Assembly (NCBI GenBank): GCA_025093985.1 | Contig: JACAAK010000009.1 | Location: 992,001 to 1,056,000 of the forward strand | Direction: 5' to 3' | Origin: Calvatia gigantea | Taxonomy: Eukaryota > Basidiomycota > Agaricomycetes > Agaricales > Lycoperdaceae | Length of the DNA: 64,000 nucleotides | Shown: positions 49,217-60,463 of the stretch, piece after piece | Numbering within the stretch: position 1 is the stretch's first letter | How the letters are laid out: each line of letters begins with the position of its first letter | The notes under the pieces: generated by a model | The model's input: the letters and a program-made list of their open reading frames with translations, nothing else | Told to the model about the DNA's origin: nothing | Databases searched by the model: none | Position numbers and translations under genes: made by a program

Positions 49217-52200
49217 CAAGGTTGGGAAAGAGAGGGTTTGGGGATAAACCAGGAATGTAGATAATGCTCAGATACACAATGGATGGAGCAAGAGGAGTAA
49301 GTGCATGAGCTTATAATCGTTGCCAGTTATCGTGAAATGTCGTGAATATCGTCTTCTGTGAAGTTTGCTTCCACCATCGCCTGTGGACCTGTGGGACCCC
49401 TCTCACGGCACAGCCACCAGAAAGCACTCCACTCAACATTACCTTTTCTGGTAAGTAAACGTGATTGGTGCCTGATTTGTGCCTCCCCCGAAATCCCTTC
49501 AACAACCTCAGGCCCAGAACATCTAATAAATATTAGGAGATTTTTTTCCGATAATGGAGACAATGATGAGGCTTTAGGCTCCTGCCTGGTGGATCATCGG
49601 AGGAAATTTTATCCGCGCTCACCTTCGTCACTGTCAAACTTATGTCGGGCCTCAGAGACCTCATGTCCCGAACACTTGAAGTTGAAATTTGCAACACATA
49701 TCCACACACGAACGTGCGTTAGTAGGAAGTGCTCCTCGCACGTAAATACCGGGGGGTGTTCTCAACCACATCCCCAAGACAACTGGTTTTATCAATCTCA
49801 GTCAAAGCAGGATCATTTTACTTCAAGATGTCCCATTAACTACAACGGTCAGGGCAGCGTAGCGTATACATATGGGCAACTAATATGATCAGTGATAGAT
49901 TACCTTGCCAGACACGAGGAGCCCGCGATCTGGGCTTATGTCCTTGGGATTTCAGAAATGAATCTCCAGTGGTCGGACAGGAGAATCCAGTACCACCGCT
50001 TCGGTTCTTGAACAAGCAACCAGTTTCATGTGAGCGTCTGTCGGGATTATCCTTTAAGCACGTCTGCTCAAACTGGTTCGGGGACTATTAAATCCAAGGA
50101 TATGTCAAACTAAAAAGATTCTGAGTAACCGTCAGGATAAATTCGACAAGGTTTGGAAACCCGGATCTTCGGTGTCGGCTGTAATACGCTGGGTTCCCTA
50201 CAAGCGATCCTAGGCAAAGGTGTGTGTTTTGCTGCGGTCACACTTTGATGATAAGGATTCACGGGATCCCAGAACCCCTCCTTGAAAGGTTATCCTCGCC
50301 GCCCGAACTCGAAACACCAGGATATCCAGAAGTGACACCGCCAATCACACATGCCACTCTTTCTTGGAGTGTGAGTCTTCCGCTCATTGTGGAAAGTACA
50401 AGGAAATTTTCACTGGACCCCAAAGGCAGACACAATTCATCGAGATATGAGTTGCGCCGAAACGTGTCAGGAGAGTGTATTTTGATCTAGAATCCAGCAA
50501 CGCGAGGACGAATCCACTGCCAATCCCGCTGGTTACTGTCGAGCTACAAGCCAAAGCTTTGTTCTGCTTTTGGGTAACTAGAGTCGTCCTCAAGCTAACC
50601 CCGAGACCCCGCGCCCGACCAACACAATTGATCACCAACTCTAAAAGGCGCCGAGACCCAGAACCTAAAAATAGATCGTGTATTAGCATCGGACTGATAA
50701 ATGAGCGATGTTGCGCCCCCCTGGTAACCCAGCGGATCCTCAGCTGTTTGTAAGTTTGAGAATAGTCACGGACTTGTATTTCTGTTATGAGGATGAGTTC
50801 GGTGGTGGCGGAACGATCTCATCCAGGGAGCCAGATAGTGGGATATTTTTAGATTATAAGCTCATAAACGGGGTGCGCCGTTGGAGCTTGAGGGAAGTGG
50901 CCTGGGCGTGTAGTGGCCGAAGAACCCAGCCAGTGAGCCCAAAGTGAATTGAACGCACTTCAACGCCGCCAGGTCGCCTATTTACGTGCTTTCGAGCTTT
51001 CCAGATCACTCCCAGCTTGATACATAATTAGTACTTGGGTGGGTTCAAAAAATCTCGGCGCTAAGGTAACAGACAAAAAACACAGAGGGTTCACTAAGGT
51101 TCAGCAGGCGGATGACTCTTGACTGTAGTAGGCACGGCGGCGACCCGGTGGGATAATAGCAATTTTCTTGTAACAAAGCAGGACAAGGAGGGTTATTTGG
51201 TCACGTGCCACACTCGCGGACGAGAACTGGTCCCGGTCGATCTCTCCCTTGTTCATTGTACCACTGAAATGCTCGGCCGATCAATTTCGTATACTTGTGC
51301 CCACGTAGACGCGAGGCGTCGTTATCGTGAAATCTTTCGATGCCCAGAAGTCCTTGGAAGTCGATTTTCAGCCGCAATAGAAGTAACGATAAATGCATAT
51401 CTTACAGCATTTGTCCGACAGCATGTTTCAGGATTCGGGGGCACACAACCCGAAAACGTAAGGTTTCTTGACGGAGTTCATGGAACCATTAATTGCGTGA
51501 TACCTTCTCTTCAACAATGTTCACGGAGTTCCGCAGGTTGTCCATAGTGATTTAGTGAGAATCCGATATTCTGAGGGGCTCTGACGATGTGACAGTGTGA
51601 TACTCGGTATCAAGGAGGAGCCCCAAGTCCCACCATAGCCGGCCTCCATTCCCAAGGTGTCTACCCCAGTCATTCTAGTCATCGTAAACCGAACGTAGCC
51701 CCTGTCCAAAAGGGGTGGCCGAACACCAAACGAACCCCAGAGCTCAGCCATTATGAAGTTTTGATATGAAACCATGCCTTTCATCAATGACTTCTATTCG
51801 AGGGGTTTTATTACGCCAAATAGACGCTTGGATAAGTGCACTTCTACCACAGTAAGGAGGGACAATGGTGAGAGCACGGAACTGCGGGGGTGGCGCACTC
51901 TTTTAATTTTGGTGGTACCCGCCGCCCGGTCCGATCTTAATCCGCCAGATTGTAACATAGCTGGTGTTGGCATCTACAGTAAGTGTTCTGTTTTGCTCTA
52001 ATAGAGTTCAACAACTGCACAGTGGCGGAGTACAAACAATTTTCCTGACCGCTCATTTCCTATTTTCATAACATTATGCTGCACAATGACGGTGGCCACC
52101 TTGACAGAATCGATGGTTAACAAACTCAATGCAAAGGGCCAACAACTTCAGCGGAGAATCACCACTTCCTAATTACTAGTGAAACATTCTTCGGGGTTCT

Positions 52201-52814
52201 GAAGATCTTGGTATCATCTCGGCCGCACGATGGGTGTTATCATCAACACGAATCATTGCCACAAGGAACACGTTCACCCCCTCGTCTGGGATGATTCGAT
52301 GCGATAAGCCACCCACATTGTTAGCGCTGAGCGGCCCACGTCCCGGGTGACACCTTTTTTCCACGACTGCTTTCCTATTCCCAGCGTAGTCTTTACTCAT
52401 CATAGAAACAAATTCTCCCCTGCTGCTCCTCGGGAGGGCACGAAAATCAACCGCCTCCTGACCTGGTTATTGAATGGGGTGAGATTTTCGGCCTCCCGAC
52501 GAGACATGAAGAACATTCGGCAGATCCTCGAAGGTTTGTCTCTTCGGGTTCGTCACTTCGAAACGTGGGACACATGAGGTGTGTGTTGAAAGGGTGCTTG
52601 CGAAATGAAATTGTTCACATGTCACCTTACCAGGTTCGGATAATCTTGGAGTATTCAAGGTATACGTTCTATTAATGGAAACATGCTGGGATCGACCACA
52701 ACTTGCCAAAGGAGGCGGAATAAAGGGAAGACCATCGGGCTCTTGGTTTTGTTCAAAGCCTCCGTTCTCCTACCGCGCAAGGGGGGGCCAAGCGCTGACC
52801 ACTATTCCAACACT
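49217..52814. other. 3.6-kb gene-poor stretch
   Basis: Upstream of both the kelch gene (minus) and the J-protein gene (plus). Frames of 140-176 codons at 49358-49888 and 51119-51547 show no domain; the first begins with GTG. Nothing else was identified. Confidence 0.5.
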
Positions 52815-54318
52815 ATGCCTTCACGAAGCAATTATCTTGTCCTTGGGATATCTCCCAACGCCACTTGCGACGAGATCAAACAGGCATATAAAATGATGGT
52901 AAGACAGACCACTCACCGCTTTTCCAAGTTATTGATGGGGTCCATAGGCGCTCAGATGGCATCCTGATCGCCATCCCGATGGCACGGAAGATGCCACCTG
53001 GCGCTTTCTCGAGGTCAATCGAAAGGTTGCTCATGCAACGTCGCTCATCTTCTTCGCAGGTTCAAGAAGCGTATCAGGCCTTAATGCGAGAGCGATATCA
53101 ATATTCGGAGTCTACTACGTCATCACCTGTGGGCCAGCACACTGAGAGCATGTCCACCTATCAGAGCTACCAAACTTTGACACGGTCGTCCGATTCAACT
53201 TCAACGCTTGGTTCTTTTATTCACGTGTCTACTTCGAGCGTAGAATCCTTGGTGACACCCGCTTCGACCATCAAAACCACCTCGTCATACAAATCCCATC
53301 CCCCCAAGTCTCAATGGCGCGACAGGGATGGACCTGTTATTGTCTCTCATCCACCAAAATATGCGAATGATGACCACTCACGACAGGCTTATCCCAAGTC
53401 TCAGACGACACCAAACAGGCGAGGCCATGCTCGGCATAGCTCTGAGGATCTCAGGCAACATTCCGCCCAATGGTCAGATTATGTTCCACCATCCCTTCCA
53501 AGGTATAGCACGATTCGGCAATCCAAAGATTCGTGAGTACCCGAATATTCGTCATTTGCCCATTCCTTTACGGATACCGCCCCATCTTTAGCCGACCTTT
53601 CACCATTGTTCCTCCTGCGACGAAGAAGCATTATAAAGAGGCGGCTACCACAACCTCCTGGGACTACTATCGCCTGCACAAAGGTCAGCAAAACCTTTCC
53701 CTTAGATCACTCGGAATCGGACCGGCAAGGGAATGGGTTTATAGCTTGGGACTCACATTGGAGGAATTGCTGATCGGAACACATTGTTCTTTCACCCTGT
53801 CTCGAAAAACTACTTCCGGGGCGACCAAAGCCGTCATTCTTGAAATCGATATCCCCCCTGGTTGCCGAGAGGGAATGAGAATTTTGTGTCGTGGTGTTGG
53901 CCATGAGCAGAAGAACGGATCACGGCAGGATATTGCATTTATCATTGAAGAGCTTAACCATAACCATTTCTCACGGATTAACGACGACCTGATCTTGGAG
54001 GTCAAGATTCCTTACGATGATTCTTTGCGGCATCATGGGGGTTGTTTCATGGTCGAGGGCCTGGACAGTCAGAAGCTCTACTTTCGTATCGACTCTCCTC
54101 GGGATTGGGTGTGGAATGGGAGGAGTATCATTAAGGGAGCTGGTATGCCGATTAGACGGAGAGGACAGTTTGTGGGCCGAGGCAATCTCATTATCCAGTG
54201 CGTTTCTTAGTCTTTTCCTGAGTTTTCCGTTGGTTCAAATGTTCCCAGGTGGGAGATAATCCCGCAGCAACCTAAGGTCTTTAACATTTTGAAGCGCTTT
54301 ATGCACTTCCGGAGATAG
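52815..54318 (+). CDS. DnaJ/Hsp40 co-chaperone, class II (no zinc finger)
   Basis: Stimulates Hsp70 ATPase and binds clients. The J domain occupies the first 65 residues (NYLVLGISPNATCDEIKQAY, then ALRWHPDRHPDG with the HPD loop, then EVQEAYQALMRERYQ). A Ser/Thr-rich linker of about 140 residues replaces the Gly/Phe region. The C-terminal substrate-binding domain follows (LTLEELLIGTHCSFTLSRKT, ILEIDIPPGCREGMRI, DDLILEVKIPYDDSLR, GNLIIQ) with no CxxCxGxG repeats. Five exons: 52815-52898, 52948-53013, 53060-53532, 53592-54197 and 54249-54318, totalling 1,299 nt and 432 aa with no frame problem. The layout resembles Sis1/DNAJB proteins, but the linker is not typical; cytosol or nucleus is likely as no targeting signal is visible. 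Confidence 0.9.
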
Positions 54319-54719
54319 ACGAGAAAGTTAACAGTATAGAATTGTGTAGACTTGCGCGAGACTAAGTCTGGTGTGCTTGTCCTAAGTATCTATCGCTATC
54401 ATATCATCTCGCACCACATGCTCAGAGACGCTCAACAACAAATCTCACGGTTCACCAAGCATCTGCTTCCAGTTGTGCTACCTCCACAGTATATCCCGGT
54501 TTCTAGGATATCAAAATGTCACTATTGGTGGAGACTGCTACTCCGGATCACACGAACGCCTAAATACAGACGAACGGCGCAAGCACATATAACCCTCCGC
54601 AGCATTGCTCACACGCGTGTCGAAATTCGTGCAGATGACCATTCCACAAGTGAACGTGACTTTCTGAACGATTCTTGCTTTCATTGAGCCAGCTACTTTT
54701 CCCTAATAGCGTCACTTTG
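54319..54719. promoter_or_regulatory. Intergenic between J-protein and GMC gene
   Basis: 401 bp containing the 3' end of the J-protein transcript and the promoter of the GMC gene. No distinct element was recognised. An in-frame upstream ATG at 54675 could extend the GMC protein by 15 residues. Confidence 0.4.
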
Positions 54720-57454
54720 ATGGCTAGTGGACCTTATAAACGTCGGTTCTCGGCTCTCATCCTCCTCGCTATTTCCCTCGTCTCGCTTCGATACAGTGCT
54801 TCAGTCCCTTTCATTCAGCGAAATAAGCTTCTTTGGATACCAACTATTGCGATGGCCTTTATGATACGCCAAGTGTTGCAGAAACGGTCGTCTAAACTGG
54901 TCACTGACCCTTCCACGGTGGCGAGAAAAGTGGACGATGCGAAGGGGGAAGATTTTAAAGAATACGATTTTATGATAGTCGGCGGTGGTGGGTTGACCCA
55001 CCCTTGATATTCTTCACTAAACTCATGAAAGTTGCCTAGGAACTGCTGGGTGTGTTTTGGCTGCGCGTCTAAGTGAGGACCCTTCTGTGCGCGTTCTTGT
55101 GCTTGAAGCAGGTGGCATGTAGGCTCGTCTTACTGTTCTTTGTAGTTTTCGTGCCTCTAACTTTTGCGTTTTCAGCGGCAAGAGTCTTCCTTTCACTAGA
55201 ATACCCGCCGCATACCCTATGCTTTTTTGGAATTCTAAACATGTTTATCAAGTTTATACCGAACCTCAGGCTGATGCGAAAGGGGAGATGAAGTTTTGGC
55301 CAAGGGCGAAGATGTTGGGCGGGTGTAAGTTTGACATGTGTAAATCTCCCTTTGTGAGGATTTTTTTTTCAACTTGTGCTTGCCAGGCTCTTCTATCAAT
55401 GCAGAAATGTATGTTTCTCGTGATATGTGCTGCGCTTCTCATTGATTCAAATTTGACAGGGCTCAGTATGGTGCTCCGCAAGACTTCGATGAGTGGGGCA
55501 AGATCATTGGGGATGAGGCTTGGTCATGGAGGAATCTGAGCAAGTGGGTTTCTGTGGATTCGGTTCGATTTATCAGCTAACTCTCTTTCATCTTGGTCAG
55601 GTATTTCAACAAGTTCGAGAGGTACATCGATGATACCAGATATCCGGCTGTGGACAGTAGTATCAAGGGATCTAATGGCCCTGTCCGGATAGGCTATTTC
55701 AGCAATCTTGCCGAAACTTCCGGGGACTTTGTTCAGGCGTGCACACGAGTCGGTGTTCCCCTCAGACCCGACTTTAATACAACTGCTGGTACTCGAGGCG
55801 TCAACAGGGTGAGTTTCCCTTTGACTCTTCAATGCTTTGGTCTAATTTATTATCTAGATGAGTGAGAGCTTTTAAATCTGGCATGAATGGTCGTGCACTC
55901 AACCCTTACAGTGACCTATATCGATGAAAATCGGACTCGCGTTTCTTCCGAAACTGCCTACCTCACCGAGGATGTCCTCGCGCGGCCTAATCTGACCGTT
56001 GTTATCAATGCTACGGTTACCAAAATTCTCTTTGAGAACAATGATGATAATACCAGAGCCATTGGTGTTGAATTTGCAAAGTCAAAGAGGGGACAGCGTT
56101 ATACCGTTCGTGCCAAGAACGAAATTATCGTAACGTCTGTTTCCTGCTTCCCTTACTCCACACCAAGTCTAACTCGCGTTGCAGTGCCGGCGCCATTCAC
56201 TCACCCCACGTAGGTTCATCGGTAGTTCTTGTGGTATTTGGCCTGAGGTTCAATAGGTTTTGTTGCTTTCTGGTATCGGTCCCACCGAGCACCTGAAGAG
56301 CAAGGGCATTCCTGTCGTCCATGACCTTCCGGGCGTGGGTTCAAACTTGGTTGACCATCCAGTCGTTGATCTTTACTTCAAAGACAAACATGACAACACC
56401 CCGAAACACGTTCAACCTCGCAGTCTTCCAGAAGTCTTCAAGCTCATTGGCTCCGCTTATGAATATCTGGTTCATCGACGTGGACCCTTAACCGGAAACG
56501 TAAGGACTGTTTCCAGATACCACCTTTTCTATTTGCACTCAAGGATTATATTAGGTTGGCGAGGCTGCTGCATTCATTCGTTCAGATGACCCTGCACTCT
56601 TTCCTGAGAACCAGTTTCAAAATAATGTCAAGGATAGCACATCAGGAGACGACGGACCGGATCTGGAGGTTTTCATTACACCCATGGCGTACAAGGTACA
56701 TGGATAGTTGGACTTCAGTAATTCCGACTTGAACGGGACTAACTGATTAACAGAAACACGGTCGCTTCATGTTTCCCATGCACGCTTTTTCGATTCACGC
56801 CTGTTTGCTTCGGTTAGTCAGTATTCTCTCAGTTTCTCGTTCAACACCTGATCCGAAGTCCAATAGACCCTTGAGCAAGGGTGCGTTACGCCTGAGGACC
56901 ACCGATCCGTTCGATCTTCCCTCTGTCGATCCCAAGTGCGTCCTACGTGTTTCCCTTTCGCTCATCCTTACATGCTTTCCTCCATAGGTATCTTTCCGCC
57001 CCTGAAGACATTGAGAAAATCCGGCGAGGCCTTCGTTTCATCTTGAAAGTCGCCAAACAAGAACCCATCGCTAACCATATCGACTTCAATTTCAAGCACA
57101 AACTTCTTGATACTGACCGTGAAAAAGCCTCGGATGCCGAGCTTGAAGAGTTGATCAGGGAACGCGTACAGACATTGTACCACCCCGCTAGTACTTGCCG
57201 TATGGCGCCTGAGGCCGAGGGTGGTGTCGTCGATTCACATTTGAGGGTGTACGGCATCAAGGGATTGCGGGTTGCGGATGCTTCAATCTTCCCCGAGATC
57301 GTTTCTGGTCATACTGTATGTGTTCTTTTATCTGTTTTGCACGAAATTTGTGACTTATGACCGGGTACTTTAGGCGGGTGCTTGTTATGCCATTGGGGAA
57401 CACGCCGCAGATCTCCTTAAAGCTGAATACGGTCTCAAGAGCAAATCTGGGTGA
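54720..57454 (+). CDS. GMC-family FAD oxidoreductase, N-terminally membrane-anchored
   Basis: FAD-dependent alcohol/choline/sugar-type dehydrogenase or oxidase; substrate not predictable. A basic N-terminus and hydrophobic segments within residues 10-50 ([27 protein letters not shown]) suggest membrane anchoring. FAD motif [20 protein letters not shown] block MLGGCSSINAEM, second signature [18 protein letters not shown], and C-terminal catalytic region [10 protein letters not shown] and [18 protein letters not shown] with the paired His positions. Fifteen exons, including a 4-nt exon at 55858-55861 and a 22-nt exon at 55387-55408, total 1,983 nt and 660 aa; the sum is a multiple of three only if the 4-nt exon is used. 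ATG 54720 is chosen, with 54675 as a longer alternative. Confidence 0.92.
55858..55861 (+). other. 4-nt micro-exon (ATGA) of the GMC gene
   Basis: It is flanked by a 49-bp intron (55809-55857, GTGAGT...TATCTAG) and a 50-bp intron (55862-55911, GTGAGA...CTTACAG), both of normal size and sequence for this genome. Joining directly from AGG to TGACC would create a stop codon. With ATGA the junction reads R-M-M-T-Y-I-D, as expected for the family. Confidence 0.8.
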
Positions 57455-57917
57455 TCTATAGCATACGGAGGGATTTTGCTCCTTGTATCTGGAGAAATAG
57501 TGGGATTTATATGGATCTAGTGGGAACAACAGGACTTGTGTACTTGTACTTTTTTTTTTTATACGCTATCTCTGGAAATTCGTTAGGCGCACTGTGTCGG
57601 TGTTTCAGTCCAACTTGCGAACTTGTTGATAGGACGGACAAGAGCTGCTGTTTTACTATGTCAAAAAGCGCAGAAGCAGTCATGGCAAGGTCATACAAAG
57701 ATATATTTGTCAGAGATTATACATCAGGTCTACTATACCAATGGTCAACGTTGGTGTAGACGAGCTATCGGATGAGTCGGGGCGTGTTTGAAAATCGAGT
57801 CACGAATGGTGTGAGGTCATATGGGAAGACTAACCAAACAAGAACGAACATATGTCGGGACAAGTTTGGAATGAGTCGCAACGTTGACTTGCATTGCCTG
57901 CAACTACCTCCTGGACG
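57455..57917. other. Convergent intergenic region
   Basis: 463 bp between the stop codons of the GMC gene and the GBD/FH3 gene. It should contain both 3' ends. A T-rich run lies at 57548-57560. Confidence 0.5.
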
Positions 57918-60183
57918 TTACTCAAACCTGATGGGCTCAACCTTTCTGGGGGATGGCAGTGCAGGTCCAACTCTCCCATTACCACTCGGAGCAGCTGCAG
58001 GTCGTTTGGTCGGGGTACCAGGTTGAGATTGCGATTGCGTTCTTGGTGTATGTCTTCCTGAAGAGGTACCGGCCGAATTGACACTCGGGTTCGGAGTCCT
58101 ACACACCGAAGTGGGAGGGCGGCCAATGAGCCGAGAAACGGTGTAAGGTAATTCGTAGCCTGCGCGAATGGCGTGGTCAATATAACGAGATAGTTCAAGA
58201 TGCAGTGTTGGATAGTATGTAGCTGATGCCTTGCGTGAGATCTACCAGACGAATTAAAGTGATTGTGGTCAACATGAATAGGAAAGGCACGTACGAGAAT
58301 AATCCGCTCTAAACCCGAGAGGAAGAGATCGCAGTGGAAGTGGTACACGGAAAGCTCATGATCTTTAGGCATTCCGAGGTCGGAAACACGTCGAGCGATG
58401 GCATTCAGTAGTTTCATATGAGACGTCTTGAGACAAGAGAATTAATGACTCGATATTTTGACACCTAATATTTTTTTGAAAAGAAAACTTACCAGGTAGC
58501 CCATAGCCTCGAACTCGACCCCGCCAGTCATACCTCCTGGTGCGCGGGGCTTTTCAACCTTACTTTCATCCGTCTCCGGGAGGAGCCAGATAGTGTTGTT
58601 CGGATGACAGAATACCCAAAAGTAGTCCCTGCACACATCGGATAATTCTCGAAGGTACGTCTTGTAGATCCTCGGACGATGCAGAGATTCAATGAATTCG
58701 TGGGGAGAAACAGGTGTAGCGGGGGCCTCGGATGGGGGAGGAGCAGCTGTGAGTAGTAACGCACGGATTAGGGACACAAAATTTTTGTGAGGTACAGGCA
58801 GAGTAATTAGATTGGAGTTCGGCAATGAAGCATCGCTTTCCCATGCCTCACGCTGGCGGCGTGAAGAACCACTAGGTAAAGATGAGGGAGGATAGAGGTC
58901 GAAGAGAATGAGGAGAAGGTCAACGATAAGTTGGCGGGTTGCAATGTCGCCTGGTTTCTTATCAGAGTACAACAACGAGACAAGTTGAACAAAGGGTGTT
59001 GGACAAGAACTCCGGAGGGCGAAGCACCCGATTGCTGAGGTAGAGAGTGCCTTGAAGCAGCGAAGGAGTTCATGGAGAACTTGGTCGTCGTGCTGTTCCT
59101 CCCTAAATTACTCGGGAGTTACTTTTCCATCATCATGCATCAAACTGTGGGGACGTACCTCCACTCCACTTCAAGGATTTCATTCAATCTTGTTAACAAT
59201 GCGGAGTAGCCTCCCAATTTCAAAAATTCTTCTGACCAGCTGGACGAGGCTATAATTAGAACGTACATTACCTCAATAGGTTTGAGGACTTACGAAGCAG
59301 ATTCATTCCGCAACAGCAGTCGTAGCTTTTTTACGTCTTCAACCTCGAGTTGCAGACTCGATGTACTTGTCAAGATGCTGCAAAATTTAGTAGGGGAGAT
59401 ATTCTTCGCCTTCACGGATCCCTTATCCTTGGTGGCGAGGCCGGTGAGAGTTAAATCAGTGGAAGAGGCCCCTGTAAGATTGACCTGACTACGCGAAAAG
59501 AGTTTTTGGGCATCGAATGATAGACCACGCGCATGACCGGAGCTGGCTTTTCGGGAAGAGGAGCCCGAGAGATATGGCGAGTGGTGAGCGGAAACTTGAC
59601 CCCCGGCGAAAGCGGGACGGGGAGGTTCAAATACATCTTGATCAGCCGAGAGGTTTTGTAATGGAGAGCCCAGAGACTCCGTAGAGACCGCACGTCGGAG
59701 AGTATTTCCTCGGGGCGTGGTCGGGAGGACGGAGGGTATATCCCGTGGTTGTTTAGCGAGAATAGTTGATGACTTGAGCATGGCGGCCTTGACCGTAGAG
59801 TCCATGCCCACGAGTTTAGGCCTAAGGCCCGACGGAATTTGAAGGTCATCCTGGTAGATTTAAAAATGAGAAAACCCCCATTAATCAGTCAAATTGCTAC
59901 TTACAAGGAGTTGGTCGAATGCCTGGTTCATTTCTGCTGGTTCGATCGGTGATGTAGGGATCGGGTCTTTGTTGGACTTCGTTTCAACTCTTTTCTTTTT
60001 GCCGTTAACACTGATGTTAGTTTTAGCAGCTCCAAATGTATTCTTCATGCTTCTGTTCGCTGGCTGAGGAACCACTCCGATGCCCGAATAATTTTCTTTT
60101 GTGTTCGATACGTCCTGTAGGTTCGTGACCATGGTAAAGTCCGTCGATGGAACTCTCCTCGTTGGCAAAATACTCTTGAACAT
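57918..60183 (-). CDS. Formin-type GBD/FH3 armadillo protein lacking FH1-FH2
   Basis: Resembles the Rho-GTPase-binding/FH3 region of diaphanous formins: SWSEEFLKLGGYSALLTRLNE, then EEQHDDQVLHELLRCFKALS and KPGDIATRQLIVDLLLILFD (about residues 278-400). It continues in helical repeats (YKTYLRELSDVCRDYFWVF, HFHCDLFLSGLERIIL). The N-terminal 275 residues are basic and Ser-rich. The C-terminus is a Ser/Pro/Arg tail with no poly-Pro FH1 or actin-nucleating FH2. Six exons: 59905-60183, 59294-59850, 59159-59239, 58493-59102, 58295-58426 and 57918-58241, totalling 1,983 nt and 660 aa, intact. It likely acts in polarity downstream of Rho-type GTPases. Intron 2 uses the acceptor at 59240 (GTCCAG); the earlier TAG would break the frame. 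Confidence 0.85.
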
Positions 60184-60463
60184 GATTATGAGGTTGAAGC
60201 CGCGTTGTCAGGAGCAGAGTAGCGAACACGGCTGGTTGAAGTTCTGAATTGGCATATGTTCGGGTTGAGCGCGTCTCATCACGTGAGATGTCACGGGGCA
60301 CGGTCCCCTCTCCCCGACAAACCGGCCAACCAATCTATTTCTGGCGCAGACCGGCATTTGCTGTGCATGTTCTGCATCTGGCCAGTTCGGAAAGGCAACG
60401 CTTTTGACTACGTACGACTTTGACAACACCCCCTATACGACTACACAAGGCTGAGCCTGGAAC
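60184..60463. promoter_or_regulatory. Divergent promoter of GBD/FH3 protein and GH17 glucanase
   Basis: 280 bp between the two start codons. It contains a TCACGTGA E-box-like palindrome near 60279-60286. No TATA box is obvious. Co-regulation of a polarity factor and a wall enzyme is plausible but inferred. Confidence 0.4.

Noticed and set aside
49358..49888. 176-codon plus-strand frame
   Set aside because: It begins with GTG rather than ATG, lacks domains, and has no splice-supported partner exons.
59240..59293. Frameshift in the GBD/FH3 gene between ESA and the WSEEF block
   Set aside because: Using the acceptor GTCCAG at 59240 instead of the upstream TAG restores the frame, so no error is needed.
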